Shown here one piece after another: positions 1 to 5,818 of a DNA stretch of 5,848 nt. Numbering within the stretch: position 1 is the first letter of the stretch; each line of letters starts with the position of its first letter. The notes below the pieces were generated by a model, which saw only the letters and a program-made list of their open reading frames with translations, ran no database searches and was not told the origin of the DNA. The DNA is taken from the NCBI GenBank assembly GCA_031275595.1, contig JAISOO010000141.1:1-5848 (forward strand), written 5' to 3'. The stretch is from Spirochaetaceae bacterium. GTDB taxonomy: Bacteria > Spirochaetota > Spirochaetia > Treponematales > Breznakiellaceae. The position numbers were made by a program, and so were the translations under genes.

Positions 1-96
1 TTCATCCGTCAGATATTCCTCAAAAACATCCCGCAAATCATAGGATATATTCAGAAGCCCTTGCGCTCCTCCAATGATTTCTGTTATAGTTTTCAT
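1..96 (-). CDS. Unidentified protein, N-terminal 32 residues only (runs off the left edge)
   Basis: An open frame begins with ATG at 96 and stays open to base 1, giving 32 residues that start MKTITEIIGG and end EEYLTDE. A strong ribosome binding site, AAGGAG (plus-strand CTCCTT at 106-111), lies 9 bases upstream of the ATG, so the start is convincing. The fragment has no signal peptide or membrane segment; it looks like a soluble, partly acidic helical N-terminus. It starts 29 bases after the stop of the sigma-54 activator on the same strand, so it may be the last gene of that transcript. Its composition differs: 37 of 96 bases are G or C, against 37 of 60 in the neighbouring bases 121-180, and it uses codons such as ATA and TAT. 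I do not recognise the family with confidence. A weak recollection that similar N-termini occur in multicopy, possibly mobile-element-related, treponemal proteins is only a hunch. Existence of the gene is likely; function is unknown. Confidence 0.72.
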   Translation of the reverse strand, partial: MKTITEIIGGAQGLLNISYDLRDVFEEYLTDE

Positions 97-125
97 AACG
101 AGAGTCTCCTTGTTTGAACACCGGT

Positions 126-1496
126 TCATTCGTCAATCGCCGGACCGGCCGTTTCTTCCCCCCATTCGGCGAGTTTACGGTGCAGGGTTTTGCGGCCGAT
201 GGCCAGGACCTCGGCGGTTTTGCTTTTATTGCCCTTTTGGGCGGAGAGGGTATCCCGAATAATGATCTTTTCCGATTCCTCCAGGGTGGTCCCCAGGGGA
301 ATGCGGATCCAGCCGTCGTCGCTTTTCGCCCGCAGGGTCGGGGGCAGGTCCTCTTCGGTAATTATCGGCCCCTTGGTCATAACCACGGCGCTTTCCATAC
401 AATTCCGCAGTTCCCGGACATTCCCCGGCCAGTCATAACCGTAAATGGCGGCCCGGGCTTTTTCGTTAATACCCTCCACGGTTTTACCGTTTTCCTGGGC
501 GAATTCCTTTAAAAAAGCGGTGATTAAGAGGGGCAGGTCGTCCCGCCGTTCCCGTAAGGGGGGAACCAGGATATTTACCACATTGAGGCGGAAGTAAAGA
601 TCCTCCCGGAAATTCCCCTTTTCAATTTCGGCCTTGAGGTCCTTATTGGTGGCCGCCACGATTCGGACATCACTTTCAATCGTCTCCTCCCCCCCAACTC
701 GCTCAAACCGCTTTTCCTGGAGGACCCGCAAAAGTTTAATCTGGATATTTTGATCGATTTCGCCAATCTCATCCAGGAAAAGGGTCCCCTCATGGGCAAG
801 CTCAAAGCGCCCCCGCTTACGGGCCACCGCTCCGGTAAAACTGCCCTTTTCATGGCCGAAAAGTTCGCTTTCTAGGAGGCTCGCCGCCAGAGCCGCGCAA
901 TGGACCTTAATGAGGGGCTTGTCCCTGCGGGGGGAAAGCTGATGAATCGCGTCGGCCACCAGTTCCTTTCCCACCCCGGATTCGCCGGTGATTAAAATAG
1001 ATGCCTTGGTAGGCGCTACCCGGCGGATCGTGTCAAAAACCTTCCGCATGGGATTGCTGGTACCGATGATGGCTTCAAAGGTTTTTTTCTGTTCCAGTTC
1101 TTCTTCCAGCCGCCGGTGCTTGAGGATCAATTCCCTGCTTTGCAGGGCCCGCTTAACCAGGAGGGAAAGGTGGTCCAGGTTGACCGGTTTGGTGAGAAAA
1201 TCGTAGGCCCCGTTCCGCATAGCCGTCACGGCATTTTCCACGGTGCCATGGCCGGTCAGTACGATCACCGGAATTCCCGGGGTTTCGGAAACAATCCGTT
1301 TTAAAAGTTCCTCCCCGTTTAAGCCGGGCATCCTGAGGTCGGTGATCACCAGGTCTATATCCCCTTTCTGGAAACTCTTTAATCCCCCGTCTCCGTCCGG
1401 GGCGGTTTCCACGACATATCCATCCATGGCAAGAAAATCCGCAAGTCCCTCCCGGATATTTTTCTCATCATCCACTACGAGGAGTTTGAATCTCAT
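126..1496 (-). CDS. atoC: NtrC-family sigma-54-dependent response regulator (AtoC/Rrp2-like)
   Basis: This 456-residue cytoplasmic protein activates sigma-54 RNA polymerase when phosphorylated. Its length and three-domain layout are standard for the NtrC family. The receiver domain (about 4-118) shows the acidic pair D9/D10, the phospho-acceptor D53 in TDLRMP, T81 and K103 in LTKP. The AAA+ domain (about 143-380) has Walker A GESGVGKE at 171-178 (K177), the sigma-54 contact loop as GSFTGA at 218-223, Walker B GTLFLDE at 237-243, sensor I RIVAATN at 278-284, the arginine-rich FREDLYFRL at 296-304 and sensor II WPGNVREL at 356-363. A Fis-type helix-turn-helix lies at about 420-442. The ATG overlaps the kinase stop by 4 bases (ATGA) and is preceded by GGAGG (1503-1507) at 6 bases, so the start is secure. 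The adjacent PAS kinase is the expected phosphodonor. The symbol follows treponemal annotation habit; an acetoacetate role is not implied. T. denticola homologues are, as I recall, called Rrp2. Regulon unknown. Confidence 0.95.
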   Translation of the reverse strand: MRFKLLVVDDEKNIREGLADFLAMDGYVVETAPDGDGGLKSFQKGDIDLVITDLRMPGLNGEELLKRIVSETPGIPVIVLTGHGTVENAVTAMRNGAYDFLTKPVNLDHLSLLVKRALQSRELILKHRRLEEELEQKKTFEAIIGTSNPMRKVFDTIRRVAPTKASILITGESGVGKELVADAIHQLSPRRDKPLIKVHCAALAASLLESELFGHEKGSFTGAVARKRGRFELAHEGTLFLDEIGEIDQNIQIKLLRVLQEKRFERVGGEETIESDVRIVAATNKDLKAEIEKGNFREDLYFRLNVVNILVPPLRERRDDLPLLITAFLKEFAQENGKTVEGINEKARAAIYGYDWPGNVRELRNCMESAVVMTKGPIITEEDLPPTLRAKSDDGWIRIPLGTTLEESEKIIIRDTLSAQKGNKSKTAEVLAIGRKTLHRKLAEWGEETAGPAIDE

Positions 1497-2710
1497 TCGC
1501 CGCCTCCATAGGCAATAAGCCGCCGTTCCTTGGGGGGCAGGGGCAGGGAAATGATAAAACAGGTCCCCTCCCCTTCCCGGGATTTAACGGTAATTTCCCC
1601 CTGGTGCTCCCGGATTATCTTGAAGACCAGGGTCAGCCCCAGACCGGAACCGTTTTCCTTGGTGGTAAAATAGGGCTCAAATATCTTTAAGCGATTATCC
1701 TCCGGAATACCGATACCGGTATCGGAAACACTGATCTGGATTTCCGCGTCCTTGGTTTCGGTTTTTATGGTCAGGGTTCCTCCCTGGGGCATAGCGGCTA
1801 TGGCGTTTTTAATTAAATTGAGCAGCGCCTGTTTCATAAATCGCTCGTCCACATCAACCAGGGGAAGGTTCTCTCCCGGTTCCAATACATATTTAATATG
1901 GGCTTCTTCCAGCTCATAACCCACAAATTTGATAAGCTCTTCAATAATTGTATTGATATTCCCTTCCCTGAATTCCATGTTCATGGGACGGACCGCGAAA
2001 AGGAAATCCACCACAATGCGGTTAAGGCGGTCAATTTCCTCGTTAATCACGGCGATATATTTATCCAGAAGGTTAAAATACTCCATCGGCTGCTGGCCTA
2101 TATGATCCTGCCCCGCGGGGTGGGCATTGATAAACATCTCCCGGTTGGCGGACAGAGCCTTTTGAATCAATTGAATATGGATGGAAAGGGAACCCAGGGG
2201 ATTTTTTATCTCATGGGCAACCCCGGCGGCCAGGGTGGTGAGGCTGGCAAGATTTTCGGCCCGCCGCAGTTTTGCTTCCTTGGCCCTCTTTTCGGTAATG
2301 TCTTCTATATAGATAAGGGAACCGGTTACCTGATGATCCCGTACCAGGGGGAGGACCCCAATACTGAGCAGCCGCTGAGTCCCCTTAACCTCGATATCAA
2401 ATTCCCGTTCTTCAACCCGGTCTCCATTTACCAAGGTTGTCTCCAGGAAGTCGGCCACCTCTTCATTCCGTACGGAAATCCATATGGGGGTATTCTCCTG
2501 TTCATAATTCACGGGGATAAAACGTTCCGCTAATTTATTGACCAGGATCAGGTTGTGTTCGGTATCACAGACCAGGATCCCCTCGGAAAGGGAATCCAGC
2601 ACCGTCTCAAGCCGATCTATTTCCGCAGCCGTGGAAAAGAGAAGCGCCTGGATCTGCTCCATGGTCAGTTTGTTTATCTTTTGTAAAGCCCTTCTGATAA
2701 AATGTCTCAT
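1493..2710 (-). CDS. atoS: Soluble PAS-domain sensor histidine kinase (NtrB/AtoS-like)
   Basis: A cytoplasmic histidine kinase, the likely partner of the downstream sigma-54 activator. From the ATG at 2710 it has 405 residues. No stretch is hydrophobic enough to cross a membrane. A PAS domain covers about 35-140, starting near SLSEGILVCD and ending in the usual EDITEKR. The dimerisation domain carries the H-box AAGVAHEIKNPLG, with phosphorylatable H166. The ATPase domain has an N-box (N298, N302), the G1 box DTGIGIP (330-336), an F-box FEPYFTT and the G2 box GSGLGL (354-359). The segment between the H-box helix and the second helix (about 184-214) is longer than in NtrB. Start choice: the ATG at 2710 overlaps the upstream stop as ATGA, matching the next junction. 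An in-frame ATG at 2740 would add 10 residues and overlap the upstream gene by 34 bases; both have only weak purine-rich leaders. The sensed signal is unknown. T. denticola Hpk2 appears to be the homologue. Confidence 0.93.
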   Translation of the reverse strand: MRHFIRRALQKINKLTMEQIQALLFSTAAEIDRLETVLDSLSEGILVCDTEHNLILVNKLAERFIPVNYEQENTPIWISVRNEEVADFLETTLVNGDRVEEREFDIEVKGTQRLLSIGVLPLVRDHQVTGSLIYIEDITEKRAKEAKLRRAENLASLTTLAAGVAHEIKNPLGSLSIHIQLIQKALSANREMFINAHPAGQDHIGQQPMEYFNLLDKYIAVINEEIDRLNRIVVDFLFAVRPMNMEFREGNINTIIEELIKFVGYELEEAHIKYVLEPGENLPLVDVDERFMKQALLNLIKNAIAAMPQGGTLTIKTETKDAEIQISVSDTGIGIPEDNRLKIFEPYFTTKENGSGLGLTLVFKIIREHQGEITVKSREGEGTCFIISLPLPPKERRLIAYGGGE

Positions 2711-4128
2711 ACCTGTTCCATTTGCCTTTCTCCATCCCATAGCAGCGTCCCGGGATGGAGTTCGATCATTTCCCGCCTCAGTTCCGTAAAAAGCCGTTCC
2801 AGGGCAAGGGCGGCTTTTTGATTAAATATCCTCACCGCCTCTTCCGCATCCTTGACCCGGCCCTTCCATATATCCCGATAGGCAAGTTCCCCGGGCAGGG
2901 AAGCTTCCCCCTTAAAACTTTCGGACAGGAGCGCAAGGAGCTGGCCCAAAAAACGGGAAAAAAGCTCCGGGGTTTCAAAATTACCCGCCTCGGCGAGGAC
3001 GGCGGCGACAAGAGTTTTGGTATCCGTCACCGGCCTTCCCAGGTTTCCCTGTTCCGCGATGGGCGCGGTAAATCCGCCCAGAACCACCAGTTCCCGGGGG
3101 CTGACGGCAAAGCCCCGTTTCCGTAAGCCCACCACCGTGGAGGCGGCAAGGGAGGCGGTAAAAAAAGCCGCCAGGGGATAGAGTTTTGCCATGGTAACCG
3201 GGAGGAAGGAATCAAGATATGCGGTAAGGAGCCCCCTCTGCCCGGAGGCCGGGACCGTGCTTTTTGTTCCGGTCCAGGTCTCCCGGAATACCCGGCGGAT
3301 CACCCCTCCCTCGACGGCGGCATCCCGGGGGAAAAACCGATAGGGCCGCAGCCGGGATACGATGGTGGGGATCAACGATTCGGGACGGGCGCAGGTAAAC
3401 AAGATGGTAACCGTCCGCGGGGGTTCCTCCAGAATTTTCAGGATCGAATTACGGGCGCTTTCCTGCATACGGTCGGCGTTTTCGATGATAAGGAATTTAT
3501 GTTTTCCCGCCGGAGCCAAACGGCTCCAATAAGCGGCCCGCCTTATATGGGAGACGGGAACCGTTTCGCTTATGCCCTCGGCCTCGAGTTTCAAGGCAGT
3601 GCTCAGGATCCGGTCGTTTATCTTTTTTAAGGCATCCCCCTTAGCATTCCCCTCCCCCGAGGCCGCTTCCGGATCGGGAGGGAGGGCGATGACCAATTCG
3701 TCCAGATTCTCCTCCAGGGCAAGGATATGTTCCTTAAGATTCCCCAGGGGATCATCCTCCCAAAGAACCGGAGAAAACCGGGCCAGGAGTTTCCGGACCG
3801 AACGGATAAAAAGCAGCCGCACCGAAACCGTTTCCGGTTCCCGGTTAAAGGCCGCCGCCGCCGCCGCGATCTCCGCGGAAAAAAGACGGAAACCAAAGAG
3901 GAGTACATCCGGGTTGGTAAGGGTCCGGTGATGTAAACAGGCGGCGCAGGAGCAATTCCAGGGGGCGCCGGGATTTTCGCAGGAGAGAACCCGGGCAAGT
4001 TCCAAAGCCGCGGTTCCCTTTCCCGATGCGGGGGGGCCGAAGAAAAGCAGGGAAGGCGCCAGCGCCCCGGCGCTTATATCCCGGGTCAACTGAAGAATTC
4101 CGGGCTGGCCCAAAACATTCTCAAACAT
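2707..4128 (-). CDS. holB: DNA polymerase III delta-prime-like clamp-loader subunit with a large insertion
   Basis: This AAA+ protein of 473 residues should belong to the clamp loader that places the sliding clamp on primed DNA. Walker A GPPASGKG (31-38, K37) is intact. A zinc-module cysteine set follows (C50, C59, C61, C64), spaced Cx8CxCx2C rather than the Cx8Cx2Cx2C of E. coli delta-prime. The Walker B region reads FLIIENADRM (212-221), followed by SILKILEEPPRTV, a hallmark of HolB and DnaX. The expected SRC motif is SRL at 258-260, keeping the arginine but losing the cysteine. E. coli delta-prime is 334 residues; most of the excess here is an insertion at about 80-188 between the zinc module and Walker B. 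It contains six alanines, an acidic coil-like part and a Gly/Glu-rich linker. The C-terminal part (about 300-450) is helical, as expected for the collar. The ATG overlaps the cvpA-like stop by 8 bases and has GGGG (4134-4137) upstream. DnaX is less likely, because the protein is short and Walker B lacks Asp-Glu. Confidence 0.85.
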   Translation of the reverse strand: MFENVLGQPGILQLTRDISAGALAPSLLFFGPPASGKGTAALELARVLSCENPGAPWNCSCAACLHHRTLTNPDVLLFGFRLFSAEIAAAAAAFNREPETVSVRLLFIRSVRKLLARFSPVLWEDDPLGNLKEHILALEENLDELVIALPPDPEAASGEGNAKGDALKKINDRILSTALKLEAEGISETVPVSHIRRAAYWSRLAPAGKHKFLIIENADRMQESARNSILKILEEPPRTVTILFTCARPESLIPTIVSRLRPYRFFPRDAAVEGGVIRRVFRETWTGTKSTVPASGQRGLLTAYLDSFLPVTMAKLYPLAAFFTASLAASTVVGLRKRGFAVSPRELVVLGGFTAPIAEQGNLGRPVTDTKTLVAAVLAEAGNFETPELFSRFLGQLLALLSESFKGEASLPGELAYRDIWKGRVKDAEEAVRIFNQKAALALERLFTELRREMIELHPGTLLWDGERQMEQV

Positions 4129-4654
4129 GGCTTCCCCAGGCTCCCAAAAAACTCACCACCGACCGGTGTACCTCCCCAATGACCGGCAGGAGAAAACGGG
4201 CAAAAAAACTCTTTTCCAGGAGCAGGTTCTTATCAAAAAGGGGTTGTATGTCGATCACAAAGAGCACCAGGGCTATCAGGGTAATTCCCTCAAGCAAACC
4301 AAAAAAAATCCCTAAAAAACGGTCGAATCCGCCCAGTTTAACCCTGGTAATAATATCCTTGATAATATGTTCCAATATTCTTATCCCCACAAAAGGAATT
4401 AGAAAGAGTATTACAAAGGCAAGAAGCTCGGGAATGATCCCCACATTTTCCAGATACTTTTCCCGGATAAAAAGCCCCCCCCTTTTGTAGAAAAAAACCG
4501 CGGAAAGGGCTCCGGTGACCACCGAGGCCATGGACAAAACTTCTTCGATAAATCCCCGGAGGGCACAACGGATGACCAGGATCAGAATCAGGGCGATAAA
4601 AATAATATCAATGGGCTCCAGGCTTATCATACGGACGGCGGAGGTTTCATCCAT
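4121..4654 (-). CDS. cvpA: CvpA-family inner-membrane protein
   Basis: A 177-residue integral membrane protein. Four hydrophobic segments lie at about 14-31, 38-57, 74-94 and 114-136, followed by a roughly 40-residue C-terminal tail. Family marks visible here are a first helix running into an Arg-Gly (R33-G34) and FIEEV, and a later LGGFDRFLGIFFGLLEG segment (107-123) with the glycine-rich pattern of CvpA proteins. In E. coli CvpA is needed for colicin V production; its biochemical role is unsettled, and other family members are linked to envelope stress tolerance. The family assignment rests on topology and these motifs, so the symbol is a family label. The ATG at 4654 overlaps the murG stop by 8 bases and has AGAGGA (4663-4668) 8 bases upstream. 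A second in-frame ATG at 4630 would remove 8 residues before the first helix and is less well placed. Location directly after murG is compatible with an envelope function but does not prove it. Confidence 0.85.
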   Translation of the reverse strand: MDETSAVRMISLEPIDIIFIALILILVIRCALRGFIEEVLSMASVVTGALSAVFFYKRGGLFIREKYLENVGIIPELLAFVILFLIPFVGIRILEHIIKDIITRVKLGGFDRFLGIFFGLLEGITLIALVLFVIDIQPLFDKNLLLEKSFFARFLLPVIGEVHRSVVSFLGAWGSHV

Positions 4655-5744
4655 TGTTTTTTTCCTCTAACAGGGCCATCATCTCCCGAACAATCGACGC
4701 CGCCCCATCCTGCGCGCCGATTTTTGCCGAGGCCCGGGCCATGGCGGCCCGTTTCTCCTCGTTTTGGGCGATAGATAAAACCGTTTCCGCCAGGGCGTGG
4801 GGGGAAACCCCTTCCCCCGAAAGAACCGCCGCGGCCCCGGCTTTTTCAAAAAACCGGGCATTTTCCACCTGATCCCCCCTGGTTCCGGACCCGCTTAAGG
4901 GGATCAGCACCATGGGCCTGCCCAGGGCGGCGCACTCCCAGATAGTTCCCGCCCCGCTCCTGCCCAGGACCAGCTCGGAAGCGGCGAGTACCTGGGGCAT
5001 CTCCCCCTTAAAATACGGATAGGGCCGATACCGTTCCGAGGGGGCAAGATCCCAGGCGGCATTTTGCCCGGTTTGGTGTACCACGATATAGGGCTTGGTA
5101 AGTTCCGCGAGGCAGGTACGAACCAAATCGTTTATTTCCCTGGCCCCTTGGCTTCCCCCTAAAACAAGGAGGATCCGCTCCCCCTCAGTAATCCCCAAAA
5201 AAGCCCGGCCCCGGGCGGCATCGGCTTTGCGGAATTCAGGACGGATGGGGTTCCCGGTAAGACGGATCCGGTCTTTATACCTTGGAGGCAGAAAAACCGC
5301 CGTATTTTCGTAGGCGGTGAATATCCTTTGGGCAAAGCGGGTATTGATCCTGGTTGCCAGACCGGGGCTGAGGTCCGATTCATGGGTACAGAGGGGGATA
5401 CGGAGGGATGCCGCGGCAAGACAGGGGGGAACGCTTACAAACCCTCCCTTGGAAAAAAGCAGATCCGGCTTTTCCCGTTTTAAAATTTTCCGGGCGGCAA
5501 AAAATCCCGCCAAAACCTTAAAAACATCCAGAAAATTGCGGAGAGAAAAATAACGCCTGAATTTACCTGCGGGGATCCCAAAAAATTCAATCCCCCCTTC
5601 CTCGACGATGGACCTGTCCAGCCCTGTACAGGAGCCTATCCAAAAAATACGGCAAAAATCCTGCCGCCGCAGGTAGACGGCCACGGCCAGACCGGGATAA
5701 ATATGCCCCCCGGAACCGCCGCCGGTAAAAGCGATCTGCATCAT
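4647..5744 (-). CDS. murG: MurG, UDP-GlcNAc : lipid I N-acetylglucosaminyltransferase
   Basis: MurG transfers GlcNAc from UDP-GlcNAc to lipid I at the inner face of the cytoplasmic membrane, making lipid II, the last cytoplasmic step of peptidoglycan precursor synthesis. The 365-residue length is normal and the GT-B fold is evident. The N-terminal domain begins with the glycine loop TGGGSGGHIYPGLA (7-20, H14). KGGFVSVP lies at 99-106 and HESDLSPGLA at 121-130. The C-terminal UDP-GlcNAc domain shows LGGSQGAR (195-202), GRSGAGTIWE (261-270, E270 matching the ribose-binding Glu) and TRGDQVENA (288-296). The HESD and RGDQ versions resemble the Staphylococcus/Bacillus-type MurG, as I remember it, more than E. 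coli's HEQN and QQ. Two adjacent ATGs are possible (5744 and 5741); neither has a recognisable Shine-Dalgarno sequence. It is the first gene of the overlapping chain, and transcription probably starts in the gap before it, or further upstream with the tRNA. Confidence 0.96.
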   Translation of the reverse strand: MMQIAFTGGGSGGHIYPGLAVAVYLRRQDFCRIFWIGSCTGLDRSIVEEGGIEFFGIPAGKFRRYFSLRNFLDVFKVLAGFFAARKILKREKPDLLFSKGGFVSVPPCLAAASLRIPLCTHESDLSPGLATRINTRFAQRIFTAYENTAVFLPPRYKDRIRLTGNPIRPEFRKADAARGRAFLGITEGERILLVLGGSQGAREINDLVRTCLAELTKPYIVVHQTGQNAAWDLAPSERYRPYPYFKGEMPQVLAASELVLGRSGAGTIWECAALGRPMVLIPLSGSGTRGDQVENARFFEKAGAAAVLSGEGVSPHALAETVLSIAQNEEKRAAMARASAKIGAQDGAASIVREMMALLEEKNNG

Positions 5745-5752
5745 AGATTAAG

Positions 5753-5779
5753 GGTATATGAATTTAAGACTTTTCGCAA
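5753..5779 (-). promoter_or_regulatory. Candidate sigma-70-type promoter B for murG (would give a nearly leaderless mRNA)
   Basis: On the minus strand TTGCGA (5774-5779, 4 of 6 to consensus) is followed after 15 bases by TATACC (5753-5758, 4 of 6). The murG ATG begins 8 bases after this -10, so a transcript starting here would have almost no leader. That would agree with the missing Shine-Dalgarno sequence, but the spacer is short and both hexamers are imperfect. Confidence 0.2.
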
Positions 5780-5781
5780 TT

Positions 5782-5810
5782 GTTATAGCATGAACCCTGC
5801 AAGACAATAA
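5782..5810 (-). promoter_or_regulatory. Candidate sigma-70-type promoter A for murG operon
   Basis: On the minus strand, TATAAC (5782-5787) matches the -10 consensus at 5 of 6 positions. A poor -35, TTATTG (5805-5810), lies 17 bases upstream and matches only 2 of 6. Transcription would start near 5775 and leave a leader of about 30 bases before the murG ATG, but that leader contains no clear Shine-Dalgarno sequence. Short AT-rich hexamers arise by chance in such DNA, so this is tentative. Confidence 0.3.
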
Positions 5811-5818
5811 ATTAGAAA

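Larger units (their letters stand above)
5745..5818 (-). other. AT-rich gap between the tRNA and murG (probable promoter region, no terminator seen)
   Basis: This 74-base stretch is the only real non-coding gap upstream of the five-gene chain. It is visibly AT-rich. Read on the minus strand it contains two -10-like hexamers, given as separate entries. I see no stable hairpin followed by a T run after the tRNA, so readthrough from the tRNA transcript into murG is also possible. No riboswitch-like or attenuator-like structure is apparent, and no sigma-54 promoter (GG and GC elements ten bases apart) is present. Confidence 0.5.

Noticed and set aside
116..127. Small inverted repeat GAAC/GTTC at the end of the regulator gene, considered as a terminator
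   Set aside because: The stem is only 4 base pairs, overlaps the stop codon and has no T run after it.
131..136. TTGACG on the minus strand as a -35 box for the left-edge gene
   Set aside because: At 16-18 bases downstream there is no -10-like hexamer; the position holds ACAAGG, part of the ribosome binding region.
114..512. Plus-strand open frame of 132 codons opposite the end of the regulator
   Set aside because: It is antisense to the sensor II and helix-turn-helix coding region, with no family motif and no good ribosome binding site.
1898..2533. A 211-codon open frame on the plus strand opposite the histidine kinase
   Set aside because: It lies wholly antisense to conserved kinase domains, and its product shows no recognisable motif. 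Skewed codon use in the real gene is enough to keep the opposite strand open.
2711..2740. Upstream ATG at 2740 as the kinase start
   Set aside because: It would overlap the upstream gene by 34 bases, out of step with the tight 4- and 8-base overlaps elsewhere. It is kept as an alternative because both starts have weak leaders.
3627..3998. A second minus-strand frame of 123 codons inside the delta-prime-like gene
   Set aside because: The product is rich in Arg and Pro, typical of an out-of-phase reading of GC-rich DNA, and lies within the clearly conserved AAA+ frame.
5751..5798. AGGGT/ACCCT inverted repeat in the gap before murG, considered as an operator or terminator
   Set aside because: Only 5 base pairs with a loop of about 38 bases and no T run; expected by chance.
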